In this document: in pieces, positions 1 to 11,586 of the stretch | Position numbering within the stretch: position 1 is the stretch's first letter | Layout of the letters: the number at the start of each line of letters is the position of its first letter | Assembly (NCBI GenBank): GCA_023101885.1 | Contig: JALPQD010000027.1 | Coordinates: 2,098,392-2,162,391, forward strand | Length of the DNA: 64,000 nucleotides | From: Typhlomys cinereus | Taxonomy: Eukaryota > Chordata > Mammalia > Rodentia > Platacanthomyidae | Reading direction: 5' to 3' | Program-made: the position numbers and the translations under genes | Notes under the pieces: model-generated | The model's database searches: none | Seen by the model: the letters and a program-made list of their open reading frames with translations, nothing else | Told to the model about the DNA's origin: nothing

Positions 1-1321
1 AATATACAAATTCCATGCTATACCAATTAAAATCCCAAAGAAGTTCTTTAAAGAAGTTGACCAAACAATCTCAAAGTTCATATGGAGGCACAAATGACCC
101 AGGATAGCAAAAACAATCCCGAGTAACAAAAACACTGCTGGAGGTATTACCATAACAAACCTTAGTCTATACTACAAATCCATAGTTATAAAAACAGCCT
201 GGTACTGGCTCCAAAATAGACACACAGATCAATGGATAAGGGTTGAAGACCCAGATATAAGCCCACAAAATTACAGCCATTTGGTCTTTGACAAAGGGGC
301 CCAAAGAATCCAATGGAAAAGGAACAGCATCTTCAACAAATGGTGCTGGACCCGTACTTGTCACCATGTACAAGACTTAATTCCAAATGGATCAAGGACC
401 TTGATATCAGGCCAGAGACTATAAAAACCTTGGTTGAAAGGAGAGGGAACTCCCTCGAGCTGATTGGGCTAGGCCAACACTTCCTAAACAGACATCCAAT
501 GGCACAGTCACTGCTACCAACTCTCAACAGTTGGGATCTTGTGAAATTAAAGAGCTTCTGTTCAGATAAAGAGATTGTAACACGAGCTCAAAGGCAACCC
601 ACAGAATGGGAGAAAATCTTCACTAACCACATATCTGATAGAGCTCTACTGTCCAGAGTGCACAAAGAACTTAGAAAACTAAACTCCAAGGAAACCAATG
701 GCCCAATTAAAAAATGGGCCCTGGAACTTAAAAGAAATTTTACCAGGATGACATTAAAATGTCTAACAAATATTTTAAAAAATGCTCCACTTCCTTAGCC
801 ATCAGGGAAATGCAAATCAAAACTTCCCTGAGATATCATCTCACCCTGGTCAGGATGGCAAAAATCCACAATACAAACAACAACAAATGCTGGAGAGGAT
901 GTGGAGAGAGGGGAACTCTCCTACATTGCTGGTGGGAATGCAGGCTCATATAGCCACTCTGGCGAGCCGTCTGGAGATTCTTAAAGAAATTAAAGATTGA
1001 AAATGCCATATGACCCTGCTATTCCACTTTTGGGAATAACCCCCCATGCAGCACAGGTTCACCTCGATAGCACAAGCATGACAATGTTCATAGCAGCACT
1101 GTTTACAATAGGTCATGGAATCAGCCCAAATGTCCAACAGTTGACGAGTGGATAAGGAAACTGTGGTACATCTATACAATGGAGTACTACTCAGCCATCA
1201 AAAATGATGAATTACTGGAATTTGCTGGGAAATGGATGTCATTAGAAACAATTATATTAAGTGAAGTATCCCAAACCCAGAAAATTAAGCACCGTATGTA
1301 CTCCCTAATAGGTGGCTCCAA
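1..1321 (+). pseudogene. ORF2: L1-A ORF2 C-terminal fragment (broken)
   Basis: Encodes the part of L1 ORF2p after the reverse transcriptase, including the Cys-rich motif (KCWRGCG...HCWWEC) near 885-942. ORF2p is the L1 endonuclease/reverse transcriptase. Compared with the intact copy at 29999-33823, it has a 37-bp deletion near 349 at a repeated CTGG, a 1-base loss near 748, and CAG to TAG at 951-953 just after the Cys-rich motif. It also has an extra A near 1000, and the normal stop is lost at about 1322, so the last frame runs on to 1490. It cannot make a functional protein. Confidence 0.92.
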
Positions 1322-2218
1322 TACTAAACTCACCCAGCCCACATTGAGACACTCAAAGGTAAACCTATGTAATACAGTAATTGCAAGGATTATGACAGGA
1401 GGGATGGGGTTGGAGGGCCACACAGACAGAAGGAGAGAGTGGACCATGTTACAGCAGAGAAAACAGGCCTCCATCAAGGACTGCAAGTAAGTAATGTGAC
1501 ACCTGGTTAAGTTCACAGACGTTCGTTCCTGATCATGTACAACTGAGGGGGTATGATCTCACCAGAAGGGGAGGGCATATAGTCTGGCAGATAAAAAGTA
1601 ACCATTTTGCAAATGGGTGATTGACCCCTCCCTCACTGAGGTTTCCTACTTTTATTACATTCACCCTTGAATGTGCTATTATAACAAGACTCCAGTTTAA
1701 CAGCTTTTTGTCTCTGACCTGGGGGTGACATACAGTGCCCATCAGGATTGAGTGAAGGGCATTGCAGGAGCATCAAAACTGCAAAAGAAAATCAACAAAC
1801 CACAAGACAGAACTTCAGAGACTCTATATCATCCACATAGAACTAGGCCAGCCTATTCTCTCTCCATCCTGAAGCTCAGGGACATTTGTGGAAGAGGGGG
1901 CGGTAAGATTGTAAGAGCAAAAGGATCGGAGGAGCAATGATTTGCAAGATTCTCCACACTAGTTAGGGCCGAAGCAATCATAATAGGACTTTGCATGCCC
2001 TGCGCAATGTCCAACACACTATTGACCTCACAAAGTCTAGCATCAGCTAAAGGCACCAATATCCTTGGAGGCAAGGGATTGACAGCCACAGTAGTGTTCC
2101 TATGCTTAAGGGGAACACGAGAAAGGGTTCAGGGAAATGCCACTGGGTCCTTGTACGTCATCGGAGAGGAGGACCCAGAGGAGAGTTAGGCATACACAAT
2201 AAAGGACTCTCTGAGAAT

Positions 2219-2301
2219 TGGGGGGGAGGCACTGGGGGATGGGGAGGGAGAGGAGGGATAGCAGGGGGTTCGCAGGAGGAGGAGGGAGGGAGGGAACTGG
2301 T
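2219..2301 (+). repeat. L1-A 3' UTR G-rich purine tract
   Basis: Runs of G3-G6 on the plus strand, able in principle to form G-quadruplexes. The same tract occurs in the other L1 copies at about 25855-25945, 34697-34770 and 61624-61712, and on the minus strand in the nested copies. A G-rich polypurine tract in the 3' UTR is a known property of mammalian L1s. Confidence 0.8.
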
Positions 2302-2358
2302 CTACCTATTAAGTTTGTATGAGTAGAAATAATAAAAAATGTATTAAAAAAAAAAAGA

Positions 2359-2834
2359 AACAGCCTCAACTTAGGCTTTCAATCCCTGAGAGATTCAGGT
2401 TTTCAAACCACAGAATCTCCCTATGGTAGCATTTATTTCTTCCATTATCCCAGTGCAAAGCACTAAGTGGTTTACCTTCACTGATGTTAATTCATCCAAT
2501 AGTTGCAGCTGCTCTGCTGTCTGCTCTTTTCATTCAAAACTTCAAGGCTGCCAATACTCTCTCCTCTGTTAAGCAAACCAGTCCATCGTCTTTAGGTTCA
2601 ACTTTGTCAAAGTCTTTGTTCCTTCATCACAATCTGGGCTTAAACAATTCACAACTCTCTCATCATCACTATCTTCCAAATGGTCCACTAAACTCTGTAC
2701 AACAGTTTTTACAGCACACAATTTCAATATCTTCAAATGTTTACATATGTCTCCAAATCCACAAAGTCCACATGGCCAGATTTATCAGCAATACCTCACT
2801 TCACAGATATCAAATTCTATCGCAGTCACTTTGT
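2359..2834. other. Unassigned sequence
   Basis: An open frame of 149 codons (2484-2933) crosses this stretch, but it shows no recognisable domain and runs into the neighbouring R1 repeat, so I do not treat it as a gene. It could be the internal part of an older transposon related to R1. Confidence 0.4.
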
Positions 2835-3120
2835 GTTGTTGCTGATAAACTCATGACCAAATGGCTTAAGGGAACAAAGGGTTTTATTTTCTCTTACAAT
2901 AGTCTGGTTACAATTATTTGTCCAGCTTGGTAGGAGAGCACACACCAACAGCAAGGGCAAAGGAGCTGACCACACCATATCTGTGGGCTGGGCCTTCCCC
3001 GTCAACTAGATAATCTCCTGAGGGCTTGATCGGGACTTAATTCAACTATTAATTCTCTACAAATGTGCCCAGAGACCAAACCCTTAACATCAAGTTGACA
3101 CCTGTCTTTAACTATGATGC
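2835..3120 (-). repeat. R1 repeat, minus copy (shortened)
   Basis: R1 is my label for a repeat family found several times here. In sense it begins near a 'caggtgtcaacttgat' motif and ends near 'cccttaagccatttgatgatc'. This minus copy shows the end motif (GGCTTAAGGGAACAAAGGG) at about 2863-2881 and the start motif near 3090-3110. Such repeats resemble rodent non-autonomous DNA transposon fossils of the hAT-Charlie kind that I recall, but I cannot confirm the family. Confidence 0.6.
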
Positions 3121-3310
3121 AAGTTTTATCAGAGCTGAAGGTCTGGTGACCAGGAGCCTTAGTTTAGCTTTAAAGTGGGGGAGCACTGGAGCAGAAGAGA
3201 TAGTTTAAAATTGGTTGGTAAGAACAGTGAGTGAGAGAGGAAGAGAACTATTATGGCTAGCATGGTGGTTGTCCCAAAAAGGTTAGTTTCAGAGATCAAA
3301 AAGCAGAGAA

Positions 3311-3341
<31 letters not shown>

Positions 3342-3808
3342 AAGAAAGAAAGAGCCACACCCTGGGGGGCAGGTAGTTGAGTCTTTTAAAATTTTAGATG
3401 TTGCTAAGGAGTTATGTGAGAGTTGCTAGGGAAGTAGAAAGTGGGGGTGGAGAGATGGTTTTTGTCTTGGGACCAGGAAGCTGAACACTCAGTCTTCACT
3501 ACTTTCTAAGCCAGCAACAGTCCCAGCACAGGTATGTGATATGTGATTCTGTCTGGTGATGTGTGGTACCCAAAACAAGCCTGTTGGGTGTAGTGTAAAT
3601 GCTGCAGACAAAGATTTTCCTTATTAGGAGCAAGAAACACCCAGAATGCATGGGTGCCTCTTGTTCTAGTTGATGAGTTCAAGTCTACAGGTAACGTCTA
3701 GAATGAAGACAACCTACCAAAGAAATCCAAAACAGAGACGACACAACATAAAGATAAGTTGGAAATTTGATGTCATTGGGTTGAGAAATGTAGCAATTAC
3801 TCTACATG
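3121..3808. other. Unassigned sequence with a (GA)n tract
   Basis: Contains a purine microsatellite at about 3299-3352, (GA)n with GATA and GAAA variants. Nothing else recognised; no convincing ORF. Confidence 0.6.
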
Positions 3809-4203
3809 ACTGCTAAAAAAATTCATGACCAAATATCTTATGGTAGAACAAGGGGTTTTATTCTCTCTTAGATCTTAGTTGCAGTTCCTTGTCCAGCTTG
3901 GCAGCAGAGCTCACACTAACACTGGGAGCTGAGGGAACGGGATGCATCAGATTCACAAGACCCTGGAGAGAGGGACAATCCCCACTTGCCAGACCAGCAT
4001 CTCTGGCCAGGTATACAGAAGAAGGTCAACTTCCTTAACCACCTTACCCCACTTATCCACCTGCCCACCATGGACTGGGTCTTCCCCCATCTATTACACA
4101 GTCTCCTGCAGGCTTGTCCAGGGCTTAACTCCACTACAAATTCCACACAACTGTGCCCAGAACTCAAGCTTTAAATATCAAGTTGACACCTGTATCTAAC
4201 CAA
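3809..4203 (-). repeat. R1 repeat, minus copy (near complete)
   Basis: Minus-oriented R1 copy. The end region (GAACAAGGGGTTTTATTC) lies at about 3847-3864 and the start motif (ATCAAGTTGACACCTG) at 4178-4193. Much of the internal sequence matches the copies at 8.1, 17.9 and 44 kb in reverse complement, with many point differences, so it is old. Confidence 0.65.
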
Positions 4204-4320
4204 CCCTGCTTATGTGAGATGGTACAGCATGTGCATTGGCTCAATATACACATGCATTGTTGTGTGTATATACACATATGTCCTTTTAATAAATCTCTAT
4301 TAATTTTTAAAAATATATTT

Positions 4321-4608
4321 GTGGGAGGGTTAGGTAGGGGTGGTATATGTATGTGTGGGCACGTGCAGACAGAAGCCAGAGGAGGACACCAGGTGACCTG
4401 TTCAATCACTCTCCACCTTATTCCCTAGAGATAGTCTCACTCTAAACCTGGAACTAGGTTGGCAACAACAAACCCAGGGATCCTCCTGTCTCTGCCCCAC
4501 CACAGCACAAAGGTAACTGGCACCCTAGACTATGACCACCTTTTCACATGGGTTCTGGGATTTGAACTGAGGTCCTCGTGATTGTACTTACTACTGAGTC
4601 ATCTTCCA
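4321..4608 (-). repeat. B4-like SINE, minus
   Basis: Reverse complement reads as a composite rodent SINE. The right end (4545-4608) is the tRNA-like head, with the antisense of 'gaggacctcagttcaaatcccagaa'. The middle (4425-4520) is a degenerate 7SL/B1-like section and the left end is G/T-rich. Strongly diverged. B4 assignment is from memory. Confidence 0.6.
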
Positions 4609-4814
4609 ATTTGAAACTGTAGTTATCCATTTGGATGTGGATTTAGAGGTTATCCATATTTGAACGTAAGTCTTTCAATTTTTTTCATCAACAACAGCTT
4701 AGTTGAGTGCAGCACCTTGCTCAAGATCAAAGTCAGTGGCTGATGGATTCTAGAATCCTAGCCTTCAGATTTCTGACTCCACAAATAGTGTCTCAAAGAA
4801 GGAAAAAAATGGTT

Positions 4815-4903
4815 CAAACCCTTCTCTCTCTCTCTCTGTCTCTCTCTCTCTCTCTCTCTGTGTCTCTCTCTCTCTGTCTTTCTCTCTCTCTTTCTTTCTC
4901 ATC
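4815..4903. repeat. (TC)n microsatellite
   Basis: Interrupted CT dinucleotide run with TGTC and TTTC variants. A spurious open frame across it encodes only Leu/Ser repeats. Confidence 0.95.
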
Positions 4904-5105
4904 ACATGGCATGATGATGGATGTGATCTTCCGATAAGGAGTGACTGAATTCCACCCTCAATCAGTTCACTTTTGGGAGGTGGGGGAGAAGCTTACAGGT
5001 AAGAGACAATCCCTCCTCAGGGTCAAGGGGCTATGGGAGATCTAGCACAAGAAACATTTTTATCTTTCCTTTAGCATCCACATATTTTGAAAGAGTTGTA
5101 TTGGT
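4904..5105. other. Unassigned sequence
   Basis: Nothing recognised in this short stretch between a microsatellite and the R2 repeat. Confidence 0.5.
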
Positions 5106-5436
5106 TACTCTTCTCTGTAGCTGTGAAACACCTAAACTCAAGCAGCTTAAGGAAGAAAGGGAGATTTATTTAGCTTTCCGGTCAGAGGGAAGATACAGTC
5201 TTATGGCAGAAGAGGCATGACTGGCCAGCAGAAGTTGGAGGGGCCTAAGTACGTCCATCATGGAGGCTGAGAGCTGCAAAACTCCAAAGCAGACCAACAA
5301 ACTGAAGCTGGGAGGGGTTAACCAATGTCAAGACACGCCCCCTTCTTCCAGCAAGTCTTCTTTCTAAAGGTGCCGTGACCTTCCCAAACACAAGAGCCTG
5401 TAGGGGACAACTCACATTTCAAACCAGGACAAAAGT
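5106..5436 (-). repeat. R2 repeat, minus copy
   Basis: R2 is my label for a ~350-bp family, in sense 'tggtttgaaatgtg ... gtggaacc ... aataaacc'. This diverged minus copy has 'gaaagggagatttattta' near 5155-5172 and 'cacatttcaaaccaggac' at its right end. Other copies are at 26.6, 35.9, 37.6 and 40.9 kb. Possibly a rodent DNA-transposon fossil. Confidence 0.6.
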
Positions 5437-5439
5437 CAA

Positions 5440-5567
5440 AGTAGATTGTTTTTTTATTTTTCAGACAGTGTCTTACCCTTTATTCTGAGCTGGTCTGTAA
5501 TTTGGGGTAATCCTAGATCCTAGACTACCCTAAATTGTAGTCATGAGCCACTATGCCCAACTGAAAA
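5440..5567 (-). repeat. B1-like SINE, minus
   Basis: Reverse complement ends in an A-rich tail and contains a degenerate 'gccgggcatagtggctcatg' head (right end here, 5545-5567) and an 'agacactgtctgaaaaat' end (left). This is the layout of a 7SL-derived B1 monomer. Confidence 0.65.
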
Positions 5568-6467
5568 TGGGAATTTTAGGGAAAGAGAAATCCTTTAGGG
5601 AGCTACTAAAGAATAAAAATATGTAAATGTTACTTTTCTCTGTTTATAATTTTCAAATCCAGGAGACTAAGCAGAGAAAATAAAATAATGGCAACAAAAT
5701 GTTACTTAGATAAAAAGTAGAGCTGCCAATTGTGCGTATCCACTGACAATACAAAGTAGTGTTTCTATCTTAACTACCTCAGGAATCCTTTGCCATGAAT
5801 CTTGTTTTTCTATAGGTTTTCATGCCTTCACTAATGTACCAATAACAAAGGCAGTCTCTGCCCATTTTTTCCTGTTCAAATGCAAAGAATAGTGATGTCA
5901 ATCACTAGATACTATATATAAATATGCCACTATGTGAGTACTAAGTACATTGCTGATACATCACTGTTGCTAAAAAAAATCTCAAATTTTAAAACAGCAA
6001 TTTTTTCAAAATGAAAGCGTATTATATCATTTTACTGTTTTTACAGCTGAATTTATGGGTGAAAGAGCCATTATATTAGTACCACATAAAAGAATTCAGT
6101 GGCAGTTTTGCTCCGTGAGAGCAGCGCCACCACCTGGAATCCTAGCGCTGGCTCAGTGCACACACCTGCGAGGCTCTTGATGTGAGGTAGGTGTAGAAGG
6201 AATGTGTCTCTTCCTGAGAGATTTCACAAATAAAAGTGATGCACAAACAGCATTCTGCTGCCAAGATAAAAATAACTGCCATCCTGTGCCCACAATGGAT
6301 TCATGTACTTGGTGTTTTTCAGAAATTGATTGATCTTAACGGTATCACATGCTTGCGTGATTTCTTTTCTAGCTCACGCTATCATAAAATTAGTATTTCA
6401 ATGGCGATTCTGAATTTCTCCAAACTAAAAAACGAAAGTTTTTCCTTAGCCTGATGTTTAAAAAAGT
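5568..6467. other. Unassigned, probably unique sequence
   Basis: AT-rich, no long ORF with family features. A small CpG-containing patch at 6108-6180 is more GC-rich than its surroundings, without promoter or exon signals that I can defend. Confidence 0.5.
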
Positions 6468-6537
6468 TTTTTCTTTCTTCCTTCTTCTCCCTCCCTCTTT
6501 TTTCTTTTTCTTTCTTTTTCTTTCTTTCTTTTTGTTT

Positions 6538-6570
<33 letters not shown>

Positions 6571-6712
6571 TTTCTTCTTCCTCTATCCTCCTTCCCTCCT
6601 CTTTTCTTTCGTTCTTTCTTCTTTCTTTCTTTTCCTCCTTCCTTCCTTCTTTCTTTCTTTCCTTCTTCCTTTCCTTCCACTTCTCTCTCTCTTTCTCTCT
6701 CTCTTTCTCATT
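6468..6712. repeat. Long polypyrimidine tract (TTTC/TTCC)n
   Basis: About 245 bp almost purely C/T on the plus strand, built from TTTC, TTCC and TCTTTC units. Open frames on both strands across it encode only low-complexity Phe/Ser or Lys/Glu/Arg and are not genes. Confidence 0.95.
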
Positions 6713-7735
6713 CCTACAGAGTAGTGCTTAATTAAGCACATAGTGAAAGAAAATGCAGTCATATAAAACTGAAAATTTCACAAAATTATTTTAGGCACTT
6801 CAAAAGTTTAAACATCCAAAATTATCATTAATGTAATAAATTCACAGATTCACTAAAGTATGGAATATATAGATACACACATGTGGGCCTAATGTTGCCT
6901 CCACACACTGTTGAAACTACTCATAAATACATGAAATTACAGAAATTGGAAGCGCTGGACAATGTGTGCTAAATCCTTGTTATCCTTATGAATGAACAAA
7001 ACAACTGAACTGAACAACAGTGCTGAACAAGCACCTGCTTGTCCTGTTTTGGGGCGTTTTCATCAATGGTCTTCTTGCCATTGTTTTTCATCAATCAGCC
7101 CTTACACTCTAGTGTTCCCTTCAGTTGCCAAAATCGGTCTCATCCTGCACTGAGCCAGGCGCGTGCCCTGAAGTGGAGCCAAGGACACCAAAGGCCAAGT
7201 CTCTCCACTAGGGCAAAAGAACGCTGCAGACAAACATCCTGTACATCCGGGTCTGCTCTTCTCCAGAGTTGTGAATGCATTACCAGTCTTTTTTGTGCCT
7301 TACCTCCGCCGCTCTGCCATGCATGCCCAGATGGCTAACCCAACACTTACAGTATACCACTGCTGTGCTAAGCCACCCATGCCTAGACATTCATTCTCAT
7401 CACAATCTCACCAAGTAGGCAGTGCTGTTCTTCCTGTTCTTTTGCAGACTAGGAGACCAAAGATCAGGTTAAATAAAATTTCCAGTGTGGATTCCAACTT
7501 AACATTGAGTCTGCCTGGTGTGCAATAAGGTCATCAATGACCTTTGACTTTCACCAACACTTTGTATTATTTTATTGTCTGAATCCAAGCATCTTCAAAA
7601 TAACAAACAAAACAATTTTTGTTAAACTTTCCTCCTCCCATATTTATGAGGCTTTGCTTTTGCCTACACATTTAAATTGCTTTTTCTTAAAAAAAAAAAA
7701 AAAGAATACTATCGTATTGAAAAGCAGCTATCGGG
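6713..7735. other. Unassigned sequence
   Basis: Mostly AT-rich. Short open frames at 7039-7528 lack recognisable domains. An A14 run sits at 7690-7703 just before the ID-like SINE. Confidence 0.5.
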
Positions 7736-7810
7736 AATGGAGGTATGGCTCAGTGGTAGACTGTTTGCCTAGCATACCCGAGACCCTGCATTTAATCTCT
7801 CCAGCCCTTG
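7736..7810 (+). repeat. ID-like SINE (tRNA-derived), plus
   Basis: Short tRNA-like unit with an A-box-like 'tggctcagtggtaga' at 7747-7761, 'ctgtttgcctagcat' following, and a degenerate B-box. This layout matches rodent ID elements, which derive from a tRNA-Ala/BC1-type gene. Internal RNA polymerase III promoter remnants are implied. Confidence 0.7.
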
Positions 7811-8085
7811 CATTTCACACACTAAAATCAGTTTGAAAATCAACTATGTAATTTCTAAACTATCATCTGAATTTAAAAATCTACAGTCCAATTTAGCATT
7901 ATCAGAATTTATTACGTGTTTATTTTGAGCTATCAATCTCTGCCTGATCATTTTCCAGTAACTTTTCCTCTGTCACCATGATTACTCTAACAAGCTAATA
8001 TAATCTGGTGGCTATATTCTCCCAAACATCCTCAAAGAGAAATGCACAAGCATATTCATGTCATCATTGTTCTTTGTTTGTCATA

Positions 8086-8487
8086 GATATAGATATCAAC
8101 TTGATGGTTGAGGGTTTGAGATCTGGCACATTTGTAGAGAATTAGTGATTGAGTTAGTAGACTGTCTAATTAATGGGGAAGACTCAACCCATGGTGGGTG
8201 GGAGTAGTCCTCGGGCAGGTGAATAAGATGGAGGGAACTGGTAAGAAAGTTGACATTCTTAGGTATACTTGGCTAGACATGTTAGTCTGGCAAGTGAGGA
8301 CTGCCCTCTTTCAGTTGTATGGAGATGGTGTGGCCAGTTCCCTTGGCCCCTGGTATTGGTGCGGAATCTTCCTGCAAAGCTGGAATAAGAACTATAACCA
8401 GACTATTGTAAGAGAAAATAAATCCCCTTGTTCCCCTCTAAGCCATTCTGTCATGAATATATTGACAACATGCAGAGTAACTGCAAT
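8086..8487 (+). repeat. R1 repeat, plus copy
   Basis: Starts near 'gatatcaacttgatggttgagggtttg' and ends with 'ccccttgttcccc...aagcca'. It carries the shared internal block 'gagatggtgtggccagttcc' at 8323-8342, also seen at 18091-18110. An open frame of 100 codons lies inside but has no family features. Confidence 0.7.
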
Positions 8488-8828
8488 ATTCGTAAAATAA
8501 AGACACCAGAAAAAAACCTCGATGCCTACTCAGAGGTGGCTGCTGAAATAAATTACAAGCTTCACAAAGGTGATGGAGTGTTACAGTATCATTAAAAGTT
8601 ATCAGTTAGGCCGCACATTCATATTGGGCTAAGTTCAAGACTTATGAATTGAAACAAGCTAGACTTTATATGAAGCATAAAGCACATATGCTACCTGGAC
8701 ATCCATGTAGCACTCTTCCTGTGGAGGACAGAGGCCAATGCCGTGCTTACTCTTCGGCTGTACAACAGCTTACTGTGTTGATATATTATTTTTCAAATAA
8801 AACAGAAACTAATGATGAGGGAAGGAAT
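8488..8828. other. Unassigned sequence
   Basis: Nothing recognised apart from AT-rich DNA leading into the following microsatellite. Confidence 0.5.
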
Positions 8829-8861
8829 ACATACATACATGTATACATATATACATGTATA

Positions 8862-8901
<40 letters not shown>
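8829..8901. repeat. (ATAC)/(CA)n compound microsatellite
   Basis: ATACAT and GTATAC units followed by about 18 CA repeats ending near 8900. Confidence 0.95.
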
Positions 8902-8902
<1 letters not shown>

Positions 8903-9282
8903 CTGTGAGCCAAGCACTGAATTGAAATGAATGCATCTAATTTCCTGTCCCTGTCCCAGAAGAAGGTGGGTTTAGGGGTATATGAGAATCCAAGTGACTA
9001 TTCACTCTTCTGAGCAGGAATTTAAGGTTGATAAGCAGGAGGGTGTCAAGAGTAATCAGGCAGAATCATGTTTCCTCAAGTTAAGAAGTTGACATGTTTC
9101 CCCAAGTCAAGAGGCTTGAACATGTCCACAACAACAACCACTGTCATTAATCAAATTAGACAGGGAAAGGGTAGATTATTTTTCAAAGAGAGAATGGTAA
9201 CTGATCAAAACTAAGAAGAAATGCATGAACCACAATGCATGAACCCATGCAGGGGAGTCAAAGATTTAAATAATTAAAAAAA
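8902..9282. other. Unassigned sequence
   Basis: No gene, RNA or repeat recognised. Confidence 0.5.
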
Positions 9283-9575
9283 CTAAATGATCATGACTGG
9301 CTTAGCAGCAAGAGAAACAGAGTTTAGATCCCCAGAACCCACATAAAAAAATCTGGGCGGGCATGGCGGCTCACCTGTAATCACATCCCTTGGGAGGCAA
9401 AAATATGGGGTGCTGTCAGGGAAGGGGTGCGAGTGAACTGGAGATGGATAGAGGAAGATAATTGACCTCAACCTCCAGCCCACACAGGCATTGACTTGCA
9501 CCTGCATCTGCACACGCATCTTCATAGACACATGCATGCGCCCAAGTACACACCACATTGCACACACATAAAATA
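9283..9575 (+). repeat. B4-like composite SINE, plus
   Basis: tRNA-like head (degenerate, 9295-9340) joined to a B1-like block, 'ctgggcgggcatggcggctcacctgtaatcac' at 9353-9385. A CA/TG-rich 'hinge' and an A-rich tail 'aaaataaataaataac' near 9568 follow. This resembles the ID-plus-B1 composite of mouse-related rodents. Confidence 0.65.
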
Positions 9576-9669
9576 AATAAATAACGAAAAACAATGAGTG
9601 GAGCACAACAGAAGACATAAGATTAATCTATTATCCTAAACACAAAAGACCACTTTCTAAACATGACCT

Positions 9670-9838
9670 TGGGGCCAACAAGGTAACTCAGTGGGTAAAA
9701 GTGCCTTCTAATCAAGCCGGATGAACTGAGTGTGACCACCACTGCAGCTACTGAAATTGTTCTCTGAACTCCACACGTGCACTGTGGCACATAGGTACCA
9801 CCCCCCACACACAAATAATTTTTTTAAATTAAAATAAA
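9670..9838 (+). repeat. B2-like SINE, plus
   Basis: Starts with 'ggggccaacaaggtaactcagtgggtaaaag' (A-box-like), has a degenerate B-box, a 'ctctgaactccacacgtgcac' middle and an AT-rich tail. This fits a rodent tRNA-derived B2/B3-type SINE. Confidence 0.65.
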
Positions 9839-10212
9839 CCTGACCTCAAATGCCAATATCTTAAAGATGATCAGTGTAATACATAAACATTCTTTAGTTT
9901 TCTCCCATTTTTCCCACTGCCAAAACTCCAGGAAAAAAATTAATGAGGAAATTTAATCTCATTTAATGAGAGAAACACAAATTGACAACACCAGTGCTCA
10001 ATTCTTGGGCCAGGGTGCCACACATCTTTATACTGCTGAGCAGAGTTGAAACCCGGAGATATTTTCTGGAGAAAGATTTGACATTATGTCTTCAAAACTT
10101 AAAAAAAAAATAAGTATATGTCATTTGATCTAGAAATTCCATGATTAGGAAGTTTTTCTAGGGGGAAAATATGAGATAAGCACAGAATCCAATATAGCAA
10201 TGCACAGATTTT
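9839..10212. other. Unassigned sequence
   Basis: AT-rich, no gene or repeat recognised. Confidence 0.5.
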
Positions 10213-10517
10213 TTTTTGACCTAGGTAAGGATGCGCGTATACTTATGTACGGATATGTGTAAATGCATGTGGATGTAGAAGAGGGCATTGCGTGTGCCTA
10301 TAAAGGCCCAAGGGTGACATCAGGAGTCATTCATTCTACAGTGCTCTCCACCTTCTTATTGCTTTGCTCTGGAGTTTCCCAGGCTCTGCCTTCCAGGGAC
10401 TGCAGTACAGGCCATTGCCATAACCCCCTGACATTTTTAAGTGGGAATCTGAACGCAGGTCATTTCCCTTGGGAAGCAAAGGCTTTAACCACCGAGCCTT
10501 CTCCCAGTCCCTGCACT
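10213..10517 (-). repeat. CA-tailed tRNA-derived SINE, minus
   Basis: Reverse complement begins 'gggactgggagaaggctcggtggttaaagcc' (right end, 10486-10517), then a B-box-like region, the 'ccctggaaggcagagcctgggaaa' core and 'gggcctttataggcacacgc' towards the left. Other members in the window: 14707, 16034, 18237, 21749, 35052, 36285, 38156, 41598 and 44872. Confidence 0.7.
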
Positions 10518-11254
10518 TTAAAAAAATGATTAGGTAATCTTTTTCAAATGCTAAGATGTTTCCCTAGAATAAATACAAAACATAGACCTTGACAGATTAA
10601 CCTGGCACATCACCCCCGTCCCTGTCCTTTAGACCTTTCAGCTGTTGACTTGCATTTGGGGGCAGGGGAGGAAATGCAGAACTAGGGGAAAATCTATTTT
10701 TAACACACATGAAAACACTCAGTATGAGTACTTACCCTCTCAAGGCTAATTTAAATATAATCATTCTAAGGATTTTCTTTTCCACTAAGATTCAGCAGAA
10801 AAGTGTTTATACTTTCCTTAATCATCAGATTTTGTTAAAGGTTGCTGACTGGAACGGTGGTTATTTTTAAGTGCACCATAAATAGGCTCATGAACTACCC
10901 CATACAAGGTAAGTTTCTCCTTCAAAGACTTAGCATCTTGCCCTACCGAGCATTCATTATTCATTTGACTGGCCTGGGCACAAAGATTACTAAATGCACG
11001 AAACCTGGTCTTTAACCTTAAAAGGGTGATTGTCTTTGTAGTCAAGTAAATATATGATGACTCAGTTAATTCTGACATGCTGAAGTAATGCTTGTAAATC
11101 GCAGTGGTTGGAAGAATGTCCACCTGTGAGCAAGACAAAGACAGCCCTGTTAGCGAGTGACTTGCAAACTGAGTTTGGAGAGGTGGAAATATTTAACTTT
11201 AGTGGGAATGAGAAAATAAGGACAAAATACAAGTCATGTTCCACAGTATAATAA
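10518..11254. other. Unassigned sequence
   Basis: An open minus frame (10818-11138, 106 codons) lacks recognisable domains. No other signal. Confidence 0.45.
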
Positions 11255-11529
11255 AAGTCAGGGCCAGAGAGATGATCAGTGCTTAAAGTGTTTGCTCTGC
11301 AAGACAAAGGAACAGAGTTCAGGTCCCCAGATCCCAAGCAAGAGGCCTGGAGAGTATGACAGCCACCTGTAAGTCCAGCCTTGGAAGGCAGAGACTGGGA
11401 ATCCCAAGAATGAGCTGGACAGCAAGACTAGACTTCTTAATTAATGAGTTCTGAGTTTTATTGGAGATCCTGTCTCAAAAAAATAAAGTGGAAGAGTGCT
11501 AGAGGATGATTCCAAATATTAACATTGGG

Positions 11530-11586
<57 letters not shown>

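Larger units (their letters stand above)
1..2358 (+). mobile_element. L1-A: 3' part of a LINE-1, cut by the window edge
   Basis: Plus-strand L1 fragment that starts inside ORF2 at the window edge. It runs through the ORF2 C-terminal region (to about 1320), a roughly 1-kb 3' UTR with a G-rich purine tract (2219-2301) and an A-rich tail (2326-2358). It aligns by eye, almost base for base, with the full-length copy at 28.3-34.8 kb. The TSD cannot be checked because the 5' end lies outside the window. Confidence 0.95.

Noticed and set aside
2484..2933. 149-codon open frame
   Set aside because: No recognised domain; runs into the R1 repeat.
6390..6735. Lys/Glu-rich and Phe/Ser-rich open frames on both strands
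   Set aside because: Translation of a polypyrimidine tract.
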